DNA of 43,228 bases from Bacteroidota bacterium (lineage in GTDB: Bacteria > Bacteroidota > Bacteroidia > Flavobacteriales > Flavobacteriaceae), in NCBI GenBank assembly GCA_947466955.1, contig CANIFM010000003.1, positions 1 through 43,228 of the forward strand, in the 5' to 3' direction. How positions within the stretch are numbered: position 1 is the first letter of the stretch; the number at the start of each line of letters is the position of its first letter. The notes beneath the pieces were generated by a model. It was not told the DNA's origin. It worked only from the letters and a program-made list of their open reading frames with translations, and did not search any database. Shown piece after piece: positions 33,626 to 41,445 of this stretch. The position numbers were made by a program, and so were the translations under genes.

Positions 33626-34216
33626 ATGTCTAAACAAGAAGAAATAATAACTGGCAAAGTAGCATTGTATTGTCGTGTTTCAACTGGTAAACAAACTACA
33701 GACAACCAGAAGTTAAGATTGGTTCAATATGCAAATGATAACAATCTTGAATATGATTTGTATGAAGAGGTCGAATCAACCAGAAACACCAGACCCATTA
33801 AACAAAACCTATTACAAAAACTTCGAGCACGAGAGTATTCACAAATTATAGTATTTAAATTGGATAGGTACGCAAGGTCAAGTAGAGAGCTAATTTTAGA
33901 AATTCAAGAGCTAACAGATAAAGGAATTGGTTTTGTGTCCGTTTCGGATAATTTAGATTTTACAAATGCAGTTGGGCGATTACACTTTCAGATACTTTCT
34001 GCTTTTTCTGAATTTGAAAGGAGTTTGATTTCCGAAAGAACAAAAGAGGGCATTAACCGAGCTAAATCTCAAGGAAAAATATTAGGCAGACCAAAAGGAA
34101 GTAAAGATTCTAAAGCAAGACCTAAAAGTGGTTATATTAATAGAGAGGTTAATAAACGTAAATTCAAAGATGAAAAAAATGGTATTTATAAGTCAGCTGA
34201 AAGTTATGTTAAATAA
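33626..34216 (+). CDS. Small serine recombinase (resolvase/invertase family)
   Basis: A site-specific recombinase of 196 aa. The catalytic domain begins VALYCRVSTGKQTTDNQ, with nucleophile Ser19 and the conserved Arg17. VFKLDRYARSSRELI contains the second conserved arginine pair, and FSEFERSLISERTKEGINRAKSQGKILGRPKGS is the long dimer helix (E-helix) leading to the DNA-binding end. The C-terminal ~40 residues (RPKSGYINREVNKRKFKDEK...) lack an obvious resolvase helix-turn-helix. It is the last gene of the cassette and could integrate, resolve or invert it. Confidence 0.9.
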   Translation: MSKQEEIITGKVALYCRVSTGKQTTDNQKLRLVQYANDNNLEYDLYEEVESTRNTRPIKQNLLQKLRAREYSQIIVFKLDRYARSSRELILEIQELTDKGIGFVSVSDNLDFTNAVGRLHFQILSAFSEFERSLISERTKEGINRAKSQGKILGRPKGSKDSKARPKSGYINREVNKRKFKDEKNGIYKSAESYVK

Positions 34217-34284
34217 TTCTCCCCCAAACAATAAGCATCAAAAAAATCCCACTAAAACAACCTCAACCTCCCCCCGAATTAGGA

Positions 34285-34312
34285 AGCCAAATAATCGAAC
34301 GATTGTTTGGCT
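34285..34312. terminator. Bidirectional terminator between cassette and defence operon
   Basis: AGCCAAATAATCG (34285-34297) pairs with CGATTGTTTGGCT (34300-34312), 13 bp with one G-T pair. It lies between the convergent serine recombinase and HEPN genes, and separates the two accessory modules. Confidence 0.75.
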
Positions 34313-34318
34313 ATTTTG

Positions 34319-34903
34319 TTAAATTGTCAAATGAAGCTTAAAATCATTCCTTGATGGAATTTGTAATAACAATTGCTTAAACTTCTTTTTAGAAACAAGT
34401 AAGATGATTGCTCCTTCCAAAGCTACTAAACTATCCTCAAAATCGTGAAATTTAAATGTACCATTATATGACTTATAATCATAATCCAAGTGAGCATAAA
34501 ATTTATCTCTAACATCTAAAGCTCTTTTAATCACTTCAGAACAAGAATGTAATTTTTTTAACACCAAGCTGACTGCTTTTTCTTTGATTGGATTTAATTC
34601 CAAATAAAAACTTAATAATCTAAAAATATTATCTCTATTATTATCCTTATTATAACTTACTTTAAACATTTTATAGTATTCTATATGATAATCCTTCATC
34701 ACAACATAACGAAGATGAAATAGTAAATCATTGTCATCAGCATATTTTCTAATATCTTCAGTTGAGTATTTTACTTCTAAATTTGACAAATAGCACCAAG
34801 ATTCCCAACTTTTTCTAAAATTGAAATAATTTTTCAATAATCTTTCTAAAGATTCATCAAAATTGATTTTTTTTTTATCGTAACTTATTTCTGATTTACA
34901 CAT
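34319..34903 (-). CDS. HEPN-domain protein (AbiU2-like), putative RNase toxin
   Basis: A 194-aa, all-helical, basic protein. RALDVRDKFYAHLDYDY holds an RX5H motif (Arg132, His138), and the following Asp matches the 'R.k..aHlD' form seen in AbiU2-type HEPN proteins, which are RNases or RNA-binding proteins in abortive-infection and toxin-antitoxin systems. The rest is not recognisable to me. It is the last gene of the operon, 19 nt after hsdR. No small antitoxin partner is adjacent. The HEPN call is likely; RNase activity is inferred. Confidence 0.65.
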   Translation of the reverse strand: MCKSEISYDKKKINFDESLERLLKNYFNFRKSWESWCYLSNLEVKYSTEDIRKYADDNDLLFHLRYVVMKDYHIEYYKMFKVSYNKDNNRDNIFRLLSFYLELNPIKEKAVSLVLKKLHSCSEVIKRALDVRDKFYAHLDYDYKSYNGTFKFHDFEDSLVALEGAIILLVSKKKFKQLLLQIPSRNDFKLHLTI

Positions 34904-34922
34904 TTAATATTTATGTTCGTTA

Positions 34923-37295
34923 TTAAGCCACCTTCTCTTCATACAAATACTTCTGAAACTCAATAAAAAGTTTGCTAATATCGCCAACGTTTCCGAGAAC
35001 TTCTTTAGCATCTTCCAAAGATTGATATTTGTTTGTCAGCAAGATTGGTAATTTATCTTGGTCTAATTCTTCAACGCCAGTTTCAACGTATTTGCTTAAT
35101 ACAAATTCTATGAACTCCTTTTGTTTGTTGTCCAACAATGCAAAAATAGTGGCTTGTGATGCCGCAACTCTTTGCTCTCTCGTTAGTGAATTGTAGTTGC
35201 CATTGAAAACATATTCTAAAACATCGAACAAATCGCTGTTTTCCATATTTACTAATGACTGAACGATTAATAAATCACTTTTAGGAAATCCAGCTGCATC
35301 CAATTTTTCTAACAAAACTTTTCTGGTCATTGGGTTGCTCCATAGCGTTCTTAATTCTGCTTCGCTTTTGAAAAGATTTGGCAACTCGCCAAACAGATTA
35401 TTCAAAAACTGCTCTGCTGAAATTGGTTTGCCATCTGCCCCCCAAAATGAAGTTGAAATCATTGATTGTATTTCTCGTTCTTTACCATCACGCAATTTTA
35501 TTTTAACCTTCTTTTGCTTGTTGCAATTGCAGAATAATTCACCGCAAATATCGCAAGGTTCTTTTTCTGGTTTCTCGCACACACAAGGACTTTGATTACA
35601 AACTTTACAAGGTTTTTTTGGAAGTATTGGTGCTGTATCTTTTTCTGGGTCTAATGGTTCACCATCCCACTCTGGGTCGGCAAAATGATGGTAGGCATCT
35701 ACATAATCATAAATGGTGAAAAACTCTTTACCATCAAACAATCGAGTACCACGACCTACAATTTGCTTAAACTCAATCATTGAATTTACTGGACGCATTA
35801 AAACAATGTTACGAATGTTTCTTGCATCTACTCCAGTTGATAATTTTTGCGAAGTTGTGAGTATGGTTGGAATAGTTTTTTCATTATCTTGAAACTCTCT
35901 TAAAAACTGTTCTCCAATTTCGCCATCGTTGGCGGTAACACGCACACAATAATTTGGATTAGTACTTGTTTTGTATTGGTTTACTAAATCTCTAACTGCT
36001 GCTGCGTGGTCTTGAGTAGCACAAAAAATAATGGCTTTTTCTTTCTGATTGGCTTCGTTCATATAAATTTGAACTCGTTTTGCCTCTCTTTCCTTTATTT
36101 CAATAATGCGGTTAAAATCACTTTCAGTATAGGTTCTGCCTTCTTCAATTTCTCCTTCAATTATTTGGTCATCGCTGGTGTAGATATAATCATCCAACGT
36201 TGTACTAATACGCTTTACTTTAAATGGAGTAAGGAAACCATCGTTAATACCTTCTTTAAGCGAATAAATATAAACTGGTTCGCCAAAGTATTTATAGGTA
36301 TCAACATTGTCTTGTCGTTTAGGTGTAGCCGTTAAACCCAACTGAACTGCTGGTGCAAAATAATTCATAATGGCTCTCCAATTGCCTTCATCGTTTGCCC
36401 CACCTCTATGGCACTCATCAATAATAATGAAGTCAAAATAATCTGGTGGATAAGCACCAAAGTAAGGTGCTGGTTTACCATCCTTATCAGTACCACTCAT
36501 AAAGGTTTGGAAGATGGTAAAGAAGATACTTCCGTTAGTAGGTACGTTTCCTTTTTTCTTTATTTCGCTCGGTTTAATTCTCACTAAAGCATCTTCTGGA
36601 AAGGCGGAAAAGGAGTTAAATGCTTGGTCTGCTAATATGTTTCTATCCGCTAAAAATAATATTCTTGGTCTGCGACTGCCATCACGCTTTAAGTTCCAAC
36701 GTGTTTGAAATAATTTCCACGCAATTTGAAAGGCAATAGCCGTTTTTCCAGTTCCAGTAGCAAGGGTTAGTAAAATACGGTCTTTATTATTTGCTAATGC
36801 TTCTAATGTGTTTTTTACTGCAATTTCTTGATAGTACCTCAACTGCCAAGTACCGCTTTTATCTTCAAAGGGAACATTTGCAAATTTTTCTCTCCATTCG
36901 TTTTGAACTACAAAAGTTTTATGCCACAGCTCCTCTGGCGAAAGGTAATTATCGACCAAACCTTCGTCACCAGTTTTCATACAGATACTATAAATCTCGT
37001 TTCCGTTTGTAGAATAAGTAGTTTCTAAGGTTAGTTTCTCGGCATATTGTTTGGCTTGTGCCACACCTTCGCCTACGCCTAAATCATTGCTTTTAGCTTC
37101 TACAACAGCCAATTTAATGCCTTTGTAAACCAACACATAATCTGCAATAATTTTTTTAGACCTACCGCCACCAGTTTGTATTTTCCCAGCAGTAATATTG
37201 TATTCTCGAAGGATTTTTGAACCTTCTACAACGCCCCAACCACAAGCTTTTAGCTTTGGGTCAATTAGTTCTGCTCTTGTTTCTGATTCGTTCAT
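34923..37295 (-). CDS. hsdR: Type I restriction endonuclease subunit R
   Basis: The motor/nuclease subunit of a type I restriction-modification enzyme, 790 aa (EcoEI-like short class). Nuclease domain: D52 in IIADYVLVYKG and E66/K68 in LAVVEAKSND form the PD-(D/E)xK site. SF2 motor: ATGTGKTA (179-186), IIDECHRGG (DECH 293-296), LGLTATPKR, and QIVGRGTRLF (511-520). Two C-x2-C-x4-C-x-C clusters follow (563-573, 581-591), then the EcoEI-type C-terminal domain that docks on HsdM/HsdS. The protein appears intact. Its start is 2 nt after the RhuM-Fic stop, in the operon hsdM-hsdS-orf-rhuM/fic-hsdR-hepn. Confidence 0.95.
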   Translation of the reverse strand: MNESETRAELIDPKLKACGWGVVEGSKILREYNITAGKIQTGGGRSKKIIADYVLVYKGIKLAVVEAKSNDLGVGEGVAQAKQYAEKLTLETTYSTNGNEIYSICMKTGDEGLVDNYLSPEELWHKTFVVQNEWREKFANVPFEDKSGTWQLRYYQEIAVKNTLEALANNKDRILLTLATGTGKTAIAFQIAWKLFQTRWNLKRDGSRRPRILFLADRNILADQAFNSFSAFPEDALVRIKPSEIKKKGNVPTNGSIFFTIFQTFMSGTDKDGKPAPYFGAYPPDYFDFIIIDECHRGGANDEGNWRAIMNYFAPAVQLGLTATPKRQDNVDTYKYFGEPVYIYSLKEGINDGFLTPFKVKRISTTLDDYIYTSDDQIIEGEIEEGRTYTESDFNRIIEIKEREAKRVQIYMNEANQKEKAIIFCATQDHAAAVRDLVNQYKTSTNPNYCVRVTANDGEIGEQFLREFQDNEKTIPTILTTSQKLSTGVDARNIRNIVLMRPVNSMIEFKQIVGRGTRLFDGKEFFTIYDYVDAYHHFADPEWDGEPLDPEKDTAPILPKKPCKVCNQSPCVCEKPEKEPCDICGELFCNCNKQKKVKIKLRDGKEREIQSMISTSFWGADGKPISAEQFLNNLFGELPNLFKSEAELRTLWSNPMTRKVLLEKLDAAGFPKSDLLIVQSLVNMENSDLFDVLEYVFNGNYNSLTREQRVAASQATIFALLDNKQKEFIEFVLSKYVETGVEELDQDKLPILLTNKYQSLEDAKEVLGNVGDISKLFIEFQKYLYEEKVA

Positions 37296-37297
37296 AA

Positions 37298-38305
37298 TTA
37301 ATTATTGCTATTGATTAGATTTACTACCAGTTTTGCCATAATATCTTTTTCTTCTGATTTACTTTCGGCAATCATTATGGTTATAGCCACTAAGGCATTA
37401 TCATTAATTCTTTTATTCCCATAATTATTTAATAGCTTGTTGTTCATATCTAAAAAATAAACAAACAATCCAGCTGCAATTCGTTTATTGCCATCCGAAA
37501 AAGAGTGATTTTTAACAATGAAGTACAATAAATTTGCAGCTTTTTCTTCAATGGTTGGGTATAAATCTATTCCATCAAAAGTTTGATAAATGGTTTCTAA
37601 AGAACTCTTGAAAGATTGGTCTTTTTCGTTTCCAAAGAGATTACCCGCTTTTTGAAAATCCCTCCAAATCCGAATTTGTTGAATTGCATTTTCATAGGTT
37701 AGCTTTTCTGTTTCAACAACCGTTTCTGTTGGTAAAGCTATTGTGAGTTGTTGGTGGTCATATTTATCCAGCGTTTCCAATGCATAAGCATATTCTTGAA
37801 GAATTTTTAAAATTCCTTTTGATTCTGAAGTAGTCAAATCGTCTAATAGAGCGGTATTTGTTGCAATTGTAATAGTCTTTATTAGATGTAAGTATTTTTC
37901 TTCATAATCTATACTACCACTACTTTTTTTGGCATTTTCAATCAGCTGTTTCTTTAAAACAGAACTTGCCCAAATTCTAAAATTTGTCCCTCTTTTAGAT
38001 TTTACTCTATATCCTACCGATATAATTACATCAAGATTGAAGTATTCTATATCTCTTGAAATTTCTCTACCGCCTTCTTTTTGAACTGTTGCATATTTTG
38101 CAACAGTTGCGTCTCTTACTAATTCCCCCTCTTTATAAATAGTACTAATGTGCCTTGAAATAACCGATTTATCTCTTTCAAATAATTGCACCAAGTCATT
38201 CAATGATAACCACACCGTGTCGTTAGCAAGATTTACCGCAATAGCAACATTACCGTCAGCGGCATTGTATTGAATTAATTGTTGGATAGTTTCTGCTTCG
38301 TTCAT
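37298..38305 (-). CDS. RhuM-family protein with C-terminal Fic/Doc domain
   Basis: A 335-aa fusion. The N-terminal virulence-RhuM domain (about 20-130) includes VWLSLNDLVQLFERDKSVISRHI (a helix-turn-helix-like stretch), EYFNLDVIISVGYRVKSKRGTNFR and WASSVLKKQL. The C-terminal Fic domain (about 200-330) has NHSFSDGNKRIAAGLFVYFL, with catalytic His267. The Lys-Arg ending (GNKR) is closer to Doc-type kinases than to HPFxxGNGR AMP-transferases. RhuM-type genes are often embedded in type I restriction loci. The role may be regulating or guarding the system; this is inference. It overlaps the upstream 136-aa gene by 4 nt. Confidence 0.88.
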   Translation of the reverse strand: MNEAETIQQLIQYNAADGNVAIAVNLANDTVWLSLNDLVQLFERDKSVISRHISTIYKEGELVRDATVAKYATVQKEGGREISRDIEYFNLDVIISVGYRVKSKRGTNFRIWASSVLKKQLIENAKKSSGSIDYEEKYLHLIKTITIATNTALLDDLTTSESKGILKILQEYAYALETLDKYDHQQLTIALPTETVVETEKLTYENAIQQIRIWRDFQKAGNLFGNEKDQSFKSSLETIYQTFDGIDLYPTIEEKAANLLYFIVKNHSFSDGNKRIAAGLFVYFLDMNNKLLNNYGNKRINDNALVAITIMIAESKSEEKDIMAKLVVNLINSNN

Positions 38306-38712
38306 ATTGCTTCTATTTGTTCAAAATTGCCAAATACTAATTCGTCATATCGGTTCATTAATTCAAAAGTGTCATATTCTTCAGCTATCCATTTACCACT
38401 TTTATACTTGAAACAAAAAGTCATTCGTTCTATTTCAGCTTTTGCCAAATTATTGATTACAATCTCTAACTGGTCTTTTGGTTTAAATTCAATTGCTTTA
38501 TCAAAGGCATCTTCCTCATTTAATCTTTTGGCTAAGGTTTCTTTGTTTAAATTGTAATTGAGCTGCAAAAGGTCATAAGGCATCAATGGCTCTCCAACAC
38601 ACATTAAATCTTTCTGCTTATTAAAACGATATAAAAGCCAGTAATGTGGCAAATCCTCATAAGAACCAGTTTCGCAAGTACAAAAAACAATTTTATCAGA
38701 TATTATACACAT
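38302..38712 (-). CDS. Unknown 136-aa protein inside the type I RM operon
   Basis: I do not recognise a family. The protein starts MCIISDKIVFCTCETGSYED and continues with aromatic LPHYWLLYRFNKQKD. The middle is helical and charged (NKETLAKRLNEEDAFDKAIEF), and the C-terminus has FCFKYKSGKWIAEEYDTFELM. Three cysteines lie in the first 13 residues. It overlaps hsdS by 10 nt and the RhuM-Fic gene by 4 nt, so it is translated as part of the operon. It could be an antitoxin-like or regulatory partner, but nothing in the sequence proves this. Confidence 0.7.
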   Translation of the reverse strand: MCIISDKIVFCTCETGSYEDLPHYWLLYRFNKQKDLMCVGEPLMPYDLLQLNYNLNKETLAKRLNEEDAFDKAIEFKPKDQLEIVINNLAKAEIERMTFCFKYKSGKWIAEEYDTFELMNRYDELVFGNFEQIEAI

Positions 38713-39848
38713 AGCTCATCAGTTTTCAATTCCCCACTAAACGCCTTTTGCAAAACGGATTTTTTCAATTCTTCTAAATCATTTATTTTTTGCTGATAAA
38801 TAGCTTCTAACTTTTTGGTTTCAACGGAAAGTGTTTCAAATTTTCCAATCAAAACTTTTTGCTCTTTAGTTGATTTTGGATATGAAAAAATTACTTGCTT
38901 AACTGCTGCACCATTAAAATGCGGTTGAGCAGCACCAGACTGTAAACTATTTGCTTGTTCCCAATAATACTTTGTTTTCGTAAAATACCAATAAAGGGCG
39001 TTTTCAATTTTTTCGTTGAATTTAATTCTTATGAGGTAAGAAGCAAATACAGAAGGTTCATCACCGGTATATAATAAAACTTTGGCAAATGTTGCACCAG
39101 TTCTTGCCATTAATAAATCATTATCACGAATTAAAAAACCTTCTGCTTCTATTGAATGATTTATGTACTTTTTATCTTCTAAAATTAGTTCGCCATTTTT
39201 ATCAATATCTGTAATCCTAATATATCTAAAATCTCCTTCTTCTGTTGATTTATCAGTAAATCCATATTCTACATCTGCTATTTCCCCTAACGTTTTCTCT
39301 TCCCAATCCTCACCTTTATTCTCAAACACCCCTTGCAAATAACTTTCAAAAAGTTCTTTAGCGTTTTTGAGGTTTTGTTCGGCATTAGCTTTTGCTATGG
39401 CTATGGCGGTAAATGCTTCATCTAATATGGTTACGATGCGTTGTTGCTCTGAAAGTGACTTTGGAAATTCTAAAGTAACGTCTTTCAATGATGAATTAGA
39501 AATAACTGGCTGTGCTGCTTGTCTTGCAAATTCACGTAAGTTTTTAAAGTTGAGTAAATATGTAAGAAATGAATGGTCAAAATCATATTTGAAATCCACT
39601 ATTCTAAAAGCATTATCAGTTAGCCAAATCTTTTCATTCATATGTCTAACATTTCCGCACAACGCACCAACCCTTCCTATAATTACATTACTACCAGAAA
39701 GATTAAATTTATTATGTAATCCAGCAATTCCATTTCCTCCAAAGACTGGATATATTCCATCTTCACTCATCATTTTACTCGTTAAACCATCCCCACTTTT
39801 TAGTTTGAAGCAGTCTTCAATTCTTTTACTTTCCCAACCTTGTTTCAT
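38703..39848 (-). CDS. hsdS: Type I restriction enzyme specificity subunit S
   Basis: Recognises the bipartite target DNA sequence. It is 381 aa with the usual duplicated plan: TRD1 (about 1-130, GWESKRIEDCFKLKSGDG), central conserved helices (LSEQQRIVTILDEAFTAIAIAKANAEQNLKNAKELFESYL), TRD2 from WEEKTLGEIADVEYG (about 180-320), and the distal conserved helix (KEQKVLIGKFETL...LEELKKSVLQKAFSGEL). It is complete. Its ATG overlaps the hsdM stop (ATGA, 4 nt). No second hsdS copy or inverted TRD repeat was found in the window, so there is no sign of phase-variable shuffling. Confidence 0.94.
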   Translation of the reverse strand: MKQGWESKRIEDCFKLKSGDGLTSKMMSEDGIYPVFGGNGIAGLHNKFNLSGSNVIIGRVGALCGNVRHMNEKIWLTDNAFRIVDFKYDFDHSFLTYLLNFKNLREFARQAAQPVISNSSLKDVTLEFPKSLSEQQRIVTILDEAFTAIAIAKANAEQNLKNAKELFESYLQGVFENKGEDWEEKTLGEIADVEYGFTDKSTEEGDFRYIRITDIDKNGELILEDKKYINHSIEAEGFLIRDNDLLMARTGATFAKVLLYTGDEPSVFASYLIRIKFNEKIENALYWYFTKTKYYWEQANSLQSGAAQPHFNGAAVKQVIFSYPKSTKEQKVLIGKFETLSVETKKLEAIYQQKINDLEELKKSVLQKAFSGELKTDELCV

Positions 39849-41299
39849 ATCAGTTCCAAAATTGAGTTTAAAATATCAGCACTTTCTTCATCTAAGGCTT
39901 TCATTTCCTCTAAAATTTCTTGAGGTTGGCGTAAAGCGGCTTCTTCTTTTTTGTTTGGGTTTTTGGCACTTAGGTCAAAAGTAGTTTGGTCAATTTCTTT
40001 TACTGCAATGCTCCAAGAGTTTTCGCTTTCTCCTTTTGTTTTTTGTAGTGTTACAAAATCAGTTAAATCTTTTTCGTTAAGTGCATTGGTCTTACCTAAG
40101 TTTCTATTCAAGTTCAATTGGTAAAACCAAACTTTTTTGGTTGCACTTCCTTTTTCAAAAAATAATACAACAGTTTTTACACCAGCACCAGTAAAAGTTC
40201 CAGCTGGTAAATCTAAAACAGTATGTAGGTTGCAACTTTCTAACAATTGTTTACGCAATGCCACAGAGGCATTATCGGTATTGCTTAAAAAGGTGTTTTT
40301 AATTACTACAGCAGCTTTACCACCAGCCTTTAGTATTTTAATAAAGTGTTGTAAAAATAAGGAAGCGGTTTCACCCGTTTTAATTGGGAAGTTTTGTTGT
40401 ACTTCGGCACGTTCTTTACCACCAAACGGAGGGTTAGCCAATATAATATCGTAACGGTCTTTTTCTTGAATATCAGCTAAGTTTTCAGCAAGTGTATTGG
40501 TATGCACAATATTTGGTGCTTCAATACCGTGAAAAATCATATTCATTGTCCCAATGATATAAGCCAATGATTTTTTCTCTTTTCCGTAAAAGGTTCTCTT
40601 TTGTAAAATTTCTACATCAGTAGTCGTTAGTTTTTTGCTGTTTTGCAAATAGCTAAATGCTTCACATAAGAAACCAGCACTACCCACAGCACCATCGTAT
40701 ATTTTATTTCCAATTTCTGGAGCGACCACTTTTACAATTGTGGTAATTAATGGTCTTGGTGTGTAGTACTCTCCACCATTACGCCCAGCATTGCCCATGT
40801 TTTGTATTTTGGACTCATACAAATGGCTCATTTCGTGCTTTTCAGCGTGGGTACGGAAACGAAGTTCATCAATGCGGTTAATTACTTCACGAAGGTTATA
40901 TCCGCTTTGTATGCGGTTTTTTAATTCGCTAAATATCTCTCCAACTTTATATTCAATTGTATCTGCACTAACAGCATCTGCCTTAAATTTTTTAAGGTAG
41001 GGAAAGAGTTGAATGTTTACAAAATCGGCAAGGTCATCGCCAGTCAAGGCGGCGTTGTGGTCAATCTTTCCATCTGCACCTTTTGGAGCTGCCCAAACAT
41101 TCCATTGGTACTCGGTATCAATAAGTGGCTTGTATTGTTTTCCAGTTAATTCAGCAGCGGTTGCTTTATCATTTTCTAAATCATCTAAGTACTTTAAGAA
41201 CAACACCCAAGAGGTTTGCTCTACATAATCTAATTCGCTACCGCATCCAGCATCTTTGTGCAAGATGTCATCTATATTCTTGAAAGTTTGTTCAAACAT
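39845..41299 (-). CDS. hsdM: Type I restriction-modification DNA methyltransferase subunit M
   Basis: An N6-adenine methyltransferase subunit of 484 aa. The N-terminal HsdM_N helical domain includes TSWVLFLKYLDDLEND. AdoMet motif I appears as IYDGAVGSAGFLCEAF (about 200-215), where the usual DPA is DGA. The catalytic motif IV NPPF is at 289-292 (ILANPPFGG). GEYYTPRPLITTIV precedes the AdoMet site, as in all HsdM. It is first in the operon, with a TATATTTG promoter at 41364-41371, and overlaps hsdS by 4 nt. Confidence 0.95.
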   Translation of the reverse strand: MFEQTFKNIDDILHKDAGCGSELDYVEQTSWVLFLKYLDDLENDKATAAELTGKQYKPLIDTEYQWNVWAAPKGADGKIDHNAALTGDDLADFVNIQLFPYLKKFKADAVSADTIEYKVGEIFSELKNRIQSGYNLREVINRIDELRFRTHAEKHEMSHLYESKIQNMGNAGRNGGEYYTPRPLITTIVKVVAPEIGNKIYDGAVGSAGFLCEAFSYLQNSKKLTTTDVEILQKRTFYGKEKKSLAYIIGTMNMIFHGIEAPNIVHTNTLAENLADIQEKDRYDIILANPPFGGKERAEVQQNFPIKTGETASLFLQHFIKILKAGGKAAVVIKNTFLSNTDNASVALRKQLLESCNLHTVLDLPAGTFTGAGVKTVVLFFEKGSATKKVWFYQLNLNRNLGKTNALNEKDLTDFVTLQKTKGESENSWSIAVKEIDQTTFDLSAKNPNKKEEAALRQPQEILEEMKALDEESADILNSILELI

Positions 41300-41363
41300 T
41301 ATTTGTTTTATTTGTAGGTAATTGAGTTATTATCGTCTTTAATATTAGTTCACTGGTTTTAAA

Positions 41364-41371
41364 CAAATATA
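41364..41371 (-). promoter_or_regulatory. Promoter -7 element of the type I RM operon
   Basis: The minus-strand TATATTTG matches TAnnTTTG, leaving a leader of about 55-60 nt before the hsdM ATG. No clear -33 TTG was found. It is the only good promoter candidate I noticed upstream of the six genes. Confidence 0.5.
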
Positions 41372-41410
41372 TGTAAATTATCACGATAAACTGTCTAAAC
41401 ATTATCAACA

Positions 41411-41440
41411 AAAAAAAGACTACTTTTTCGAGTAGTCTTT
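41411..41440 (-). terminator. Intrinsic terminator of the lipase gene
   Basis: AAAGACTACT (41415-41424) pairs with AGTAGTCTTT (41431-41440) across a 6-nt loop. On the minus strand the hairpin is followed by a T-run, 6 nt past the lipase stop. It isolates the lipase from the RM operon promoter. Confidence 0.9.
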
Positions 41441-41445
41441 GGTAT

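Noticed and set aside
31607-34216. Complete filamentous (inovirus) prophage
   Set aside because: There is no Zot/pI-like ATPase and no adsorption protein. Only Rep and coat-like mini proteins are present, so at most it is a satellite or relic.
34217-34318. Right-hand attachment site for the Rep cassette
   Set aside because: I found no sequence here matching the cassette's left flank or the tRNA 3' end, so no att site can be claimed.
38703-39848. Phase-variable hsdS shuffling driven by the serine recombinase
   Set aside because: Only one hsdS is present, and no inverted TRD copies or flanking inverted repeats were found.
39367-39984. 205-aa plus-strand ORF over hsdS/hsdM
   Set aside because: Lies fully antisense to two clear RM genes and has no recognisable protein features.
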